Shown here one piece after another: positions 25,297-33,995 of a stretch of 36,614 bases of DNA (position 1 is its first letter; each line of letters starts with the position of its first letter). A model generated the notes under the pieces. That model saw nothing but the letters and a program-made list of their open reading frames with translations. It had not been told where the DNA came from and made no database searches. Both the position numbers and the translations under genes were made by a program. Source of the DNA: Crenothrix polyspora (GTDB lineage: Bacteria; Pseudomonadota; Gammaproteobacteria; Methylococcales; Methylomonadaceae); the NCBI GenBank assembly GCA_945903675.1, contig CAMDOP010000003.1:1-36614 (forward strand), written 5' to 3'.

Positions 25297-28200
25297 ATGG
25301 GGGGTCTTATCCGTTTTGCGCTCAGCCAGCGCTTACTCATGATGATTGCCGTACTGCTGCTTTCAGGTGCTGGTTATTACGCTTTTAAAAATATTCCTAT
25401 CGATGCCTTTCCTGAAGTGTCACCGACACAGGTAAAGATCATCGTTAAAGCGGCTGGCATGACCCCTGAAGAAGTGGAGGCCCGTATTACAGCCCCCATT
25501 GAAATTGAACTGCTAGGCATTCCCCATCAGACCATGCTGCGTTCTATTGCCAAATATGCCTTAACCGATATTACCGTTGATTTTTCTGAAGGCACTGATA
25601 TTTATTGGGCCCGTCAGCAAATTGCCGAACGCCTCAATTCCTTATGGACTAATTTACCTGCTGGAGTACAAGGTGGCATAGCCCCAATGACTACGCCCTT
25701 GGGTGAAATGTTTATGTTTTCTATAGAAGGCGGCGACTTAAGCCTCATGGAGCGCCGAGATTTACTGGATTGGGTCATACGTCCGGCACTGAGAACGGTT
25801 TCTGGAGTCGCTGATGTTAATTCCTTAGGCGGGTTGGTGAGAAGTTTTGAAGTCACGCCAGATAATACTAGGCTGACTGCCAGAGGCATCAGCATAGAAA
25901 AACTCATGGCGACCTTGCAAAACAATAACCGTAATGACGGTGCAGGTCGGATGAGTGATGGTGAAGAAGCCCTCATTGTGCGTGCAGAAGGCCGCATTAA
26001 AACCTTGGCAGATGTCAGTACGTTAGTCGTCGATAATAAAAATGGCATTCCTATTACCGTTGCTGATGTTGCCGATGTGAATATCGGCGCCTTAACACGC
26101 TATGGAGCCGTCAGTAAGAATGGTGAAGGTGAATCAGTAACAGGGTTGGTACTGAGTTTACGAGGTGCTAACGCCAGAAAAACCATCACCGGAATAGAGC
26201 AGAAACTTGCGCAAATTAGCCCTAGCTTTCCTAAAGGCGTCACTGCCCAAGTCTTCTACAATCGTGGCGACTTAGTCGACAAAGCAGTCAGCACGGTTTT
26301 ACATGCTTTACTGGAAGCGGTTGCCTTGGTCATCGTCTTATTGATTTTATTTTTAGGTAATTTACGTGCAGCCTTAGTTGTGGCTTTAGCCCTGCCACTA
26401 GCCGCGCTATTTACCTTTATATTAATGAAAACCATGGACATGTCAGCAAACTTGATGAGTTTGGGCGGCTTGGCTATTGCCATTGGTATGCTGGTCGATG
26501 CCGCAGTCGTGGTGGTTGAAAATGTCATTACCCATTTAGCCAACGTCGAAAAAGCCCAACGTTTACCTCGACTACATGTCATTTATAGAGCAACCTGTGA
26601 AGTGGCGGGCCCTGTTACTTCTGGTATATTAATTATAATTATTGTTTTTTTACCCTTGCTTACCCTGCAAGGCTTAGAAGGCAAATTATTTACACCTGTT
26701 GCTTTAACGATCGTCTTTGCGCTCAGCGGTTCGTTGATCTTGTCACTCACTGTAATCCCTGTGCTAGCCTCTTATTTGCTTAAAGAAGTCTCACACGAAG
26801 AACCATGGCTGCCCAGACAATTACAAAAAGCTTATCAACCCGCTTTATTATGGTGCTTAGCGCATAGTCAACGCGTATTTACGGCAGCAGGAATCTTATT
26901 GGCCATCACGGTACTGGTCTTTACCCAAATAGGCAGTACCTTTATGCCGACTATGGATGAAGGTGATATTATTTTACAGCTAGAGAAATTACCGTCGATC
27001 ACTTTGGCACAATCCGTCGCCTTAGATGAGCAGGTACAAAAAAATCTGCTTAAACATATCCCAGAAATAGCCACTATTGTTTCTCGAGTCGGCGCGGATG
27101 AACTCGGTCTTGATCCTATGGGTTTAAATGAAACCGATACTTTCTTAGTACTTAAACCTAAAGATCAATGGCGTATGGCGACTAAAGATGCTTTGATCGA
27201 AGAAATACGCAAGATCATGGCTCAAACCCCTGGCATCGCTTTCGGCTTTACCCAACCCATAGAAATGCGTGTATCAGAAATGCTCACAGGGACACGCGGT
27301 GATGTCGCTGTTAAATTATTCGGTACCGACCTAGCCGTTTTAAATGAGAAAGCTAATGCCATTGCCGAAACCTTAAGGCATATAAAAGGCTCTAGCGATG
27401 TCTTTGCCAAACAAAATGATGGTATGCAGTTTTTATCGGTAAGTATCAATAAATTGGCTGCGGGTCGTCTAGGTCTGGATAGCGACAGCATAGAAACACT
27501 ATTACGCGCCCAAATTGAAGGCTTAAACTTAGGCATCGTACAAGAAGGCATTAAACGTACACCGTTGATTTTACGTGGCAGGAGCAATACCGCTAATTTT
27601 GACGATCTACAAATTAGCTTAGCTAATGGCAGTCATGTGCCGGTATCGACCATAGCCACTATAAAAAAAGTTGAGGGCGTGGTCTCTGTTAGTCGAGAGC
27701 GTGGACAACGTTTTGTAGTGATCCGCAGTAATGTACAAGATCGTGATTTAGTCGGCTTTGTCGAAGAAGCGCGTAAAGCTGTTGCCGAAAAGGTAGACTT
27801 GCCCACCGGCTATACGCTTGAGTTTGGTGGTCAATTTGAAAACCAACAACGTGCTGCAGCCACACTGTCCTTAGTGGTGCCTATTTCCCTAGTGTTGATA
27901 TTTTTGCTGTTGTTTTCAACCTTCGGCTCAGTACGTCAGGCAGCCCTAGTGCTGTCTAATATTCCTCTGGCCATGGTCGGCGGGGTATTTGCTCTTTGGC
28001 TTTCTGGTGAATATTTATCAGTGCCGGCTTCTGTGGGCTTTATCGCTTTATTGGGTATTGCAGTCCTTAATGGCGTGGTCATGGTCAGTTATTTCAATCA
28101 ACTCAAAGCAACCGGCATGGACTTGCTACAAGTAGTCACCTTAGGCTCATCGCGACGCTTAAGACCCGTATTAATGACGGCCAGCATCGCTGCCTTTGGC

Positions 28201-28359
28201 TTAATTCCCTTGTTATTTGCCAGTGGCCCAGGTTCGGAGATTCAAAGACCCTTAGCCATCGTAGTCATTGGCGGCTTAATTTCGTCAACCTTTTTAACCT
28301 TATTCTTATTGCCGATACTATATAAACTATTCGGTTTACCTAAGGAGATAACAGCATGA
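25297..28359 (+). CDS. Heavy-metal efflux RND pump, second subtype
   Basis: 1020 residues, inner membrane, two homologous halves with twelve helices and large periplasmic loops (IIVKAAGMTPEEVEARITAPIEIE; GGQFENQQRAAATL). Helix 4 reads GGLAIAIGMLVDAAVVVVENV: the first Asp of the CzcA relay is Ala, while D401 and E408 remain. This is the layout of CusA-like and some other non-CzcA heavy-metal pumps. SEMLTGTRGDVAVKLFG places a Met near the position of the CusA periplasmic M573, but the other two CusA methionines could not be placed by eye. Substrate is therefore open (Cu/Ag or another metal). GGAG precedes the ATG. The stop overlaps the next gene by ATGA. Confidence 0.9.
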   Translation: MGGLIRFALSQRLLMMIAVLLLSGAGYYAFKNIPIDAFPEVSPTQVKIIVKAAGMTPEEVEARITAPIEIELLGIPHQTMLRSIAKYALTDITVDFSEGTDIYWARQQIAERLNSLWTNLPAGVQGGIAPMTTPLGEMFMFSIEGGDLSLMERRDLLDWVIRPALRTVSGVADVNSLGGLVRSFEVTPDNTRLTARGISIEKLMATLQNNNRNDGAGRMSDGEEALIVRAEGRIKTLADVSTLVVDNKNGIPITVADVADVNIGALTRYGAVSKNGEGESVTGLVLSLRGANARKTITGIEQKLAQISPSFPKGVTAQVFYNRGDLVDKAVSTVLHALLEAVALVIVLLILFLGNLRAALVVALALPLAALFTFILMKTMDMSANLMSLGGLAIAIGMLVDAAVVVVENVITHLANVEKAQRLPRLHVIYRATCEVAGPVTSGILIIIIVFLPLLTLQGLEGKLFTPVALTIVFALSGSLILSLTVIPVLASYLLKEVSHEEPWLPRQLQKAYQPALLWCLAHSQRVFTAAGILLAITVLVFTQIGSTFMPTMDEGDIILQLEKLPSITLAQSVALDEQVQKNLLKHIPEIATIVSRVGADELGLDPMGLNETDTFLVLKPKDQWRMATKDALIEEIRKIMAQTPGIAFGFTQPIEMRVSEMLTGTRGDVAVKLFGTDLAVLNEKANAIAETLRHIKGSSDVFAKQNDGMQFLSVSINKLAAGRLGLDSDSIETLLRAQIEGLNLGIVQEGIKRTPLILRGRSNTANFDDLQISLANGSHVPVSTIATIKKVEGVVSVSRERGQRFVVIRSNVQDRDLVGFVEEARKAVAEKVDLPTGYTLEFGGQFENQQRAAATLSLVVPISLVLIFLLLFSTFGSVRQAALVLSNIPLAMVGGVFALWLSGEYLSVPASVGFIALLGIAVLNGVVMVSYFNQLKATGMDLLQVVTLGSSRRLRPVLMTASIAAFGLIPLLFASGPGSEIQRPLAIVVIGGLISSTFLTLFLLPILYKLFGLPKEITA

Positions 28360-28661
28360 TTGCTAGTGAATATTTAGTAACCCTCAATATCCCGCCCAGT
28401 CTTGAAGAAATGCTGGTAGACCAACTACTACTATTGGAATCCGAACATGGCTTTAGTAGCTTTCAAGTTTATGCCCATCATCACGAAAACAAGAACTTAT
28501 CACTTGCGGAACAAGTGACGGGGCGTCAAAAACGCACCCGTTTTCAGATGTATATACCAGAACACGAGTTACCTAGCTTATTAGCGCAATTACGCAGAGA
28601 CTTTAAAGGTTCCGGCATACAATACTGGGTCATGCCTGTCATTGATAGCGGTGTTATTTAA
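28356..28661 (+). CDS. DUF3240 family protein, efflux-associated small protein
   Basis: 101 residues, cytoplasmic by lack of signal. It matches DUF3240 as I know it: EYLVTLNIPPSLEEMLVDQLL at the start, EHGFSSFQVYAHHHE, LSLAEQVTGRQKRTRFQMYIPE in the centre, and the C-terminal IQYWVMPVIDSGVI. DUF3240 proteins are usually encoded directly after CzcA-type pumps and are expected to adopt a PII/ferredoxin-like fold; this fold statement is from family knowledge, not from the sequence. HHHE is a possible metal ligand group. Start overlaps the pump stop (ATGA), so it is translated together with the pump. Its stop shares TTAA with the end of aas. Confidence 0.82.
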   Translation: MIASEYLVTLNIPPSLEEMLVDQLLLLESEHGFSSFQVYAHHHENKNLSLAEQVTGRQKRTRFQMYIPEHELPSLLAQLRRDFKGSGIQYWVMPVIDSGVI

Positions 28662-30799
28662 TGACCACTTGCCACTAAATCGGCTACTCCAGGGTAATTG
28701 ACCTTACCGGTAGCCATCACCGGAATAGCCTCTACGACCAGAATTTTCTTGGGTAGACTTATAAGTGCAACACCTGGCGAGGCACTGGCTAGTTCATTTA
28801 CTGTCGCTAATTTTTGTGTGGTCACTAAGATCACCTGCTCACCTTTTTTAGCGTCAGGTACACTTATTGCAGCATGCTGTGCCTGCGGCCAGGCATTAAT
28901 CGCTAACTGTTCTACTGCGGTTAAAGAAACCATTTCACCTCCTACCTTAGCAAAACGCTTACTGCGACCACGTATGCTAATAAAGCCTTGCTCATCGACA
29001 TGAACGATATCACCCGTGTCATACCAACCTTTGCCATAAATAGATTCCGGTGGCACTAAAACACCGGGATTATCTGCCAGTAAATAACCCAGCATAATAT
29101 TAGGGCCTTTAACATGCAGTAAGCCAGCATCAGAGATGCCAGGAACGGGTTCCAATTGATGCTCCATACAGGGCATAAAACGACCTACCGTACCGGCTTT
29201 ATAATGTAGCGGCGTATTGACTGAGGTAATGGGTGAAGTTTCAGTTGCACCATAACCTTCTAAAATACGAATACCAAATTTATCAGCCCAGAGTTGTCGA
29301 GTATTTTCTTGTAATTTTTCAGCGCCCGCCACTACATAACGTAGATTATAAAAATCATAAGGATGCGCTGTTTTGGCATAAGCCGATAAAAAGGTGTTGG
29401 TGCCAAACATTATAGTGGCATGGGTTTCATAGGCTATTTCTGGAATCACACTGTAGTGCAGCGGCGTCGGATAAAAGAACGTTTTTATACCATTCATGAC
29501 CGGTAACAGCGTACCTACTGTGAAACCAAAAGAATGGAACATAGGCAAAAAATTAAGTACCCGGTCTTGGGCATTAAAATTAATACAAGCCTCTAATTGC
29601 TTAAGATTACCTAATATATTGGCATGAGAAAGCACCACGCCTTTAGGTGTGCCTTCAGAACCTGAAGTAAAGAGCACAACTGCGGGACTATCAGGATTAA
29701 TTGCCTTCGAACTATACCAATAATCCGTGGTTCTGGCTTTTATGACAGCTATTAACTTATCCTTCCCAGAAATATTTTTTGCTAAATCTTCCAAATACAC
29801 AACGTTACATTGCTGACTTAATTGTTCAACCGTAGCACTTAAATCAGCCAATTCTATAAAGCGTCGCGAGGTCAATACCGTATTTATTTGAGCGACTTGA
29901 CAGGCAAGCAGCATCGCAGAAGAACCGGTAGAAAAGTTCAGCATGGCGGGCACACGTTCCTGCAACTGCAAGCCTAGGATAGTCATTAAGGTTTTAGTCG
30001 AATTAGGTAAAAATACACCGACATATTCACCTTTGCTCGTACTTTTAGTTAAGACCTGTCCCACTGCAATACTACGAGTAATTAAGGTGTTATAAGACCA
30101 AGGAATACGCTCTAAGTCTTCAACTATGCTATGTCCACCACCATGAACCTTACGCGCCTCCAGCAAGCCTGTAAAAATACTTTGTCGAAAAGGGCTGGTT
30201 ACAAACATCATTTTAGTCATGATATCTGCTAATTGCTGACCACAATAAGCACGACGAAGCTTACCCTGTAGATTATCGGGAGCATTGATAAACTCAGAGG
30301 GTAATATATGGATGCTAATTTTTGGAAATAAACGCAAGCGTGAAATTCTATGTAGCTTTGAAAAATAGGTATATTGACTGCCTGAAATACGTACAGGCAA
30401 TACAGCCGCTTTAGATTTGTCAGCAACCATACCCGTACCATCATAAATTTTCATTAATGAACCGGTTACCGAGATACGGCCTTCTGGAAAAATAACCGTA
30501 TGCGTATCGTTTCCCAAATGATGGATTAAATCCTTTAAGGAAATCGGATGAGTAGGATCCATAGGAAACACTCGCGATAATCTTAAAAATGGCTTTAACC
30601 ACCAACGTTGAGACATTTGGGTATTGATAGCAAAAGTGATGTTATCAGGTAAAAAAACACCCAGTAGCAAAGGGTCTAAAAATGAGGTGTGATTAGCAAT
30701 AATCAATACTCTTTTACCAGCATTCTTATAGTTTTCTAGGCCCGTCACCTCAACTTTGTACATTAAAATTAATAACGCGCGTAATAATTTTTTTAGCAT
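28658..30799 (-). CDS. aas: Bifunctional 2-acylglycerophosphoethanolamine acyltransferase / acyl-ACP synthetase
   Basis: Two-domain enzyme that re-acylates lysophosphatidylethanolamine at the inner membrane, using acyl-ACP it makes from free fatty acid. N-terminal acyltransferase (residues 1 to about 190): NHTSFLD with the HX4D pair (H37, D42) and FPEGRIS. C-terminal AMP-forming ligase (about 220-713): LFTSGSEGTPKGVVLSH, GYGATETSP, YDTGDIV and GRSKRFAKVGGEMVSL. The order and length (713) are those of E. coli Aas (719). A strong GGGGAGG precedes the ATG. It ends against the DUF3240 gene with a 4-bp convergent overlap; the two are probably unrelated in function. Confidence 0.93.
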   Translation of the reverse strand: MLKKLLRALLILMYKVEVTGLENYKNAGKRVLIIANHTSFLDPLLLGVFLPDNITFAINTQMSQRWWLKPFLRLSRVFPMDPTHPISLKDLIHHLGNDTHTVIFPEGRISVTGSLMKIYDGTGMVADKSKAAVLPVRISGSQYTYFSKLHRISRLRLFPKISIHILPSEFINAPDNLQGKLRRAYCGQQLADIMTKMMFVTSPFRQSIFTGLLEARKVHGGGHSIVEDLERIPWSYNTLITRSIAVGQVLTKSTSKGEYVGVFLPNSTKTLMTILGLQLQERVPAMLNFSTGSSAMLLACQVAQINTVLTSRRFIELADLSATVEQLSQQCNVVYLEDLAKNISGKDKLIAVIKARTTDYWYSSKAINPDSPAVVLFTSGSEGTPKGVVLSHANILGNLKQLEACINFNAQDRVLNFLPMFHSFGFTVGTLLPVMNGIKTFFYPTPLHYSVIPEIAYETHATIMFGTNTFLSAYAKTAHPYDFYNLRYVVAGAEKLQENTRQLWADKFGIRILEGYGATETSPITSVNTPLHYKAGTVGRFMPCMEHQLEPVPGISDAGLLHVKGPNIMLGYLLADNPGVLVPPESIYGKGWYDTGDIVHVDEQGFISIRGRSKRFAKVGGEMVSLTAVEQLAINAWPQAQHAAISVPDAKKGEQVILVTTQKLATVNELASASPGVALISLPKKILVVEAIPVMATGKVNYPGVADLVASGH

Positions 30800-30868
30800 A
30801 GATGCCTCCCCTTTAATTTGATAGGCATTGTATAGACTTATAGTTATAAGATTATTAATTTTAAAAGA

Positions 30869-31068
30869 CTACCAATTTAAGGCGGGGCATTTTAGCTTAA
30901 TCATTCACTTTTAGACAGGGTTCTCATAAGCGCAGACAAAGGACAAAAGGTGTAGGGCAAAGGGTTAAGCCTAGTACCTGCAACGCCTTAAGTTGCTAAC
31001 TTCCTAGGCTTAGTCTTTCGTCCTGAGCCTTTCGTCTTCGCTAAAGCTGTCCTGTTTTAAGTTGGTAG
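30869..31068 (+). repeat. Full-length copy (copy B) of the ~200-bp palindromic repeat
   Basis: Same orientation and order of blocks as the copy at 14120-14321: left end CTACCAATTTAAGGCGGGGC, shared CTTTTAGACAGGGTTCTC, GCGCAGACAAAGGAC, AGGGCAAAGGGTTAAGC, ACGCCTTAAGTTGCTA and right end TTTTAAGTTGGTAG. Most positions agree over the full 200 bp. No obvious flanking target duplication. Here it lies upstream of two divergent genes, not after a stop codon, so it could influence both promoters. Confidence 0.8.
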
Positions 31069-31107
31069 CCTTTATACTTATTGGCGGTATTTTTTTATTA
31101 CCTAATC

Positions 31108-31122
31108 GATAGCTTAGCTATC
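31108..31122. promoter_or_regulatory. Palindrome upstream of moaA
   Basis: GATAGCTTAGCTATC is a perfect inverted repeat (7-bp arms, one central T) 41 bp before the moaA start, in the region where its promoter should lie. A candidate regulator site, with no named regulator. Confidence 0.3.
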
Positions 31123-31163
31123 TATGTTAATATTAAACGCTTACTTTTTCTTGCTGTATACCT

Positions 31164-32168
31164 ATGACACCTACTACCCCTAAGCTATTAATTGATCGTT
31201 TTGGCAGAACGGTTGATTATTTACGAATATCTATCACCGATCGCTGTGATTTTCGCTGTGTCTATTGTATGGCTGAAGATATGACGTTCTTGCCGCGCGA
31301 GCAAGTTTTATCGCTAGAAGAAATTCATACCCTAGCTATAGCGTTCACTGAATTAGGCGTAAAAAAGATACGTATTACTGGCGGTGAGCCTTTAGTAAGA
31401 AAAGGTGCACTGGAACTCTTAGAAAAAATAGGTCGAATAGAGGGCTTGCAGGAGCTCGTCATCACCACTAATGGCTCTCAATTAGAAGCCATGGCGATGG
31501 ACTTAAAAGCCGCTGGTATCAAACGCATTAATATCAGCCTAGACACTTTAGATGATGATAAATTTAAAGCCATTACCCGTACAGGTAATTTGCAGCAAGT
31601 ACTTAAGGGTATACAAGCAGCAAAACTTGCAGGGTTCGAACGCATAAAAATCAATACTGTCGTACTTAAAAACCAAAATCATGAGGAAGTCTGCAATCTA
31701 GTGCAATATGCGGTCGATAATGGCATAGACATCAGCTTTATCGAAGAAATGCCGCTAGGTATAGTCGATCAGCATGATCGTTCCAGTGCTTATTATTCTA
31801 GTGACTTAATCAAGCAGGATTTAGCCCAGCAGTTTTCCTTAGTTGCAACTCTTGAAAAAACAGACGGACCTTCCAACTACTTTAAGGTTGATGGCACTTT
31901 CTCTCGGGTAGGCTTTATTTCACCTCATAGCGACAATTTCTGTAGCACTTGTAATCGGGTACGCTTAACGGTAGAAGGTCGTTTGCTATTATGTTTGGGC
32001 AACGAACATTCAGTTGATTTAAAAGCCGTGCTTAGAGCCCATCCAGGCGATATGACAATACTTAAACAGGCCATAATTGATGCTATGTTGATCAAGCCGG
32101 AGAAACACGAATTTAACGTCCATGAACAACCGGTTATTCTACGTTATATGAATATGACTGGAGGTTAA
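31164..32168 (+). CDS. moaA: GTP 3',8-cyclase (molybdenum cofactor synthesis)
   Basis: Radical-SAM enzyme that turns GTP into 3',8-cyclo-GTP in the first step of molybdopterin synthesis. The N-terminal SAM cluster motif is C28-x3-C32-x2-C35 (DRCDFRCVYC). The C-terminal second cluster shows CX2CX13C (NFCSTCNRV.. to LLLC) near residues 255-275. The protein ends in Gly-Gly (MTGG), essential in characterised MoaA. Length of 334 is normal. It stands alone; no other mo genes are in the window, so its partners lie elsewhere. Confidence 0.96.
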   Translation: MTPTTPKLLIDRFGRTVDYLRISITDRCDFRCVYCMAEDMTFLPREQVLSLEEIHTLAIAFTELGVKKIRITGGEPLVRKGALELLEKIGRIEGLQELVITTNGSQLEAMAMDLKAAGIKRINISLDTLDDDKFKAITRTGNLQQVLKGIQAAKLAGFERIKINTVVLKNQNHEEVCNLVQYAVDNGIDISFIEEMPLGIVDQHDRSSAYYSSDLIKQDLAQQFSLVATLEKTDGPSNYFKVDGTFSRVGFISPHSDNFCSTCNRVRLTVEGRLLLCLGNEHSVDLKAVLRAHPGDMTILKQAIIDAMLIKPEKHEFNVHEQPVILRYMNMTGG

Positions 32169-32249
32169 GGCTCTAGACCTTGTAGTGCCATCACTACGCT
32201 TTGTACATTTGCAGATTAAACGGCAGGGTGAATACTTTGCGGATGTTGG

Positions 32250-32334
32250 TTACCAACTTAAAGCGGGACAGCTTCAGCGCAGACGAAAGGCTCAGGGTGA
32301 AAGATTAAGCTAGTGTCCCGTCTTTAATTGATAG
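32250..32334 (-). repeat. Internally deleted copy (copy C) of the palindromic repeat
   Basis: 85 bp. Its left 60 bp match the reverse complement of the right end of copy A (ACCAACTTAAAGCGGGACAG, GCGCAGACGAAAGGCTCAGG). Its right 24 bp match the reverse complement of the left end of copy A (GTCCCGTCTTTAATTGATAG). So it is in opposite orientation and lacks about 115 bp of the centre while keeping both termini. It lies between the convergent ends of moaA and phoU. Confidence 0.75.
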
Positions 32335-32362
32335 CCCAGAGTTGATATCGTCTAAAACAACA

Positions 32363-32402
32363 CGACCTAAGTCTTCAGCTTTTAGGCTGCCGACTTAGGT
32401 CG
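32363..32402. terminator. Hairpin terminator between moaA and phoU
   Basis: CGACCTAAGTC and GACTTAGGTCG pair perfectly over 11 bp, with an inner AGC/GCT-type extension in the loop. On the minus strand it is followed by TGTTGTTTT, so it probably ends the pst-phoU transcript. Confidence 0.55.
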
Positions 32403-32427
32403 CTTACTACATAAAGCTTAGCCAGTT

Positions 32428-33144
32428 TTATCGAGGCTGATTAATCTTGTCGACTAATTCTTCTTGAGTCAAATGACGGACATTTTCGCCTTTAATCATA
32501 AAAACTAAATGTTCACAGATATACCTAGCATGATCGCCGACTCTTTCCAAGGCACGTACCGTAGTCATTACATCTAAGAAACGAGTGATGTTTCTAGGGT
32601 CTTCCATCATATGAGTAATCAACAACCTGACTATATTCTCATATTCACGATCGACTTTTTGATCACGCTCAGTAATAGCAGGAATTTCTTCTATCGACAT
32701 TCTAGCAAAAGCATCCAAAGCATTATCTAACATGGCTTTGACTAACTCGACCATGCGATCCATATCATGCTTAGGCATGGCATTGGTGTGACTTGATAAC
32801 TTAACAGCCATTTCTGCAATACGCTTAGCTTTGTTACCGATTCTTTCTAGCTCATGGACGATTTTAATCACTGCAAGCAATAATCTTAAATCAAAAGCAG
32901 TTGGCTGTCTGAGCGCCAAAATCTGAGTACATTCCAATTCAATGGCAACTTCAAGCGTATCAATTTGGTTATCTTGACCAATGACAAACTCTGCCTGCTC
33001 AATATTACCTGTAATAAGAGCTTCAATTGCTAACTCTAATTGTTGTTCAACCAGTCCACCCATGGCCATGACTTTGTTGCGTACATCTTCAAGTTCTTTA
33101 TTAAATTGTTCAGATATATGATGGCCTATTTTACTGTTATCCAT
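32428..33144 (-). CDS. phoU: Phosphate transport and signalling regulator PhoU
   Basis: Cytoplasmic helical-bundle protein that links Pst transporter activity to PhoR/PhoB control and prevents excess phosphate uptake. 238 residues, two PhoU repeats with the metal-binding-type motifs (ELERIGNKAKRIAE in the first, ALERVGDHARYICEH in the second). AGGAG precedes the ATG. Last gene of pstC-pstA-pstB-phoU, 13 bp after pstB; a hairpin follows it. Confidence 0.96.
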   Translation of the reverse strand: MDNSKIGHHISEQFNKELEDVRNKVMAMGGLVEQQLELAIEALITGNIEQAEFVIGQDNQIDTLEVAIELECTQILALRQPTAFDLRLLLAVIKIVHELERIGNKAKRIAEMAVKLSSHTNAMPKHDMDRMVELVKAMLDNALDAFARMSIEEIPAITERDQKVDREYENIVRLLITHMMEDPRNITRFLDVMTTVRALERVGDHARYICEHLVFMIKGENVRHLTQEELVDKINQPR

Positions 33145-33157
33145 TTTCTGCTCCTAA

Positions 33158-33991
33158 TTAGCCATACCGACCGGTAATGTAGTCTTCTGTTTGTTTTTTA
33201 CTAGGATTAGTAAACAACTCACTGGTTGTACCTATCTCTATCAATTCGCCCATATACATAAATGCTGTGTAATCAGAAACACGTGCAGCTTGTTGCATAT
33301 TGTGCGTCACAATAACGATGGTATATTTTTCTTTTAGCTCATTAATGAGCTCTTCAATTTTTAATGTTGAAATAGGATCCAGTGCAGAAGCTGGCTCATC
33401 TAACAATAACACTTCAGGTTCAATTGCTATGGCTCTAGCAATAACCAAACGTTGTTGCTGACCACCTGACATCCCTAGTGCGTTATCATTTAGGCGATCT
33501 TTCATTTCATCCCATAATGCAGCGCCGCGTAATGCTTTTTCAACGGTTTCTTCCAAAACACGTTTATCATTAATACCTTGAATTCTTAAACCATATGCTA
33601 CGTTTTCAAAGATAGACTTAGGAAAAGGATTTGGCTTTTGAAATACCATACCTACGCGCCTGCGCAATGCCGCAACATTGACAGATTTATCATAAATATT
33701 GTCGCCGTCTAATAGGATTTTTCCTTCAATTCTGGCGCTATCAACCAAATCGTTCATGCGATTAATACAACGCAACAACGTTGATTTACCACAACCACTA
33801 GGCCCAATATAAGCGGTCACTTTTTTCTTTTGCATTTCCATGTTAATACCATGTAATGCTTGTTTTTCGCCATAAAACAAATTTAGGTTTTCAACCTTAA
33901 TGCAGGTCTCAGTAGGCTGTTGTGATACATCCTTGTCACGTAATACAGAGCTCATATCAATTGAATGTGATTTTACTTGTTGTGCTGTCAT
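33158..33991 (-). CDS. pstB: Phosphate ABC transporter ATP-binding protein
   Basis: ATPase of the high-affinity phosphate importer. Walker A GPSGCGKST, Q-loop region VFQKPNPFPKSI, signature MSGGQQQR, Walker B LLLDEPASALDP and switch His in VTHNMQQ. I start at ATG 33991 (MTAQQVKSHSIDMS), 4 bp after the pstA stop with GGAAGG upstream; the frame continues upstream only from a TTG inside pstA. 277 residues, with about 30 extra N-terminal residues before the core domain (IKVENLNLFYGEKQALHGIN). Confidence 0.96.
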   Translation of the reverse strand: MTAQQVKSHSIDMSSVLRDKDVSQQPTETCIKVENLNLFYGEKQALHGINMEMQKKKVTAYIGPSGCGKSTLLRCINRMNDLVDSARIEGKILLDGDNIYDKSVNVAALRRRVGMVFQKPNPFPKSIFENVAYGLRIQGINDKRVLEETVEKALRGAALWDEMKDRLNDNALGMSGGQQQRLVIARAIAIEPEVLLLDEPASALDPISTLKIEELINELKEKYTIVIVTHNMQQAARVSDYTAFMYMGELIEIGTTSELFTNPSKKQTEDYITGRYG

Positions 33992-33995
33992 TTGT

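Larger units (their letters stand above)
30800..31163. other. Divergent intergenic region between aas and moaA
   Basis: 364 bp that holds repeat copy B (30869-31068) and a 15-bp palindrome (31108-31122). The remaining bases next to aas are AT-rich and should carry its promoter, but no clear boxes stand out. Confidence 0.5.
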
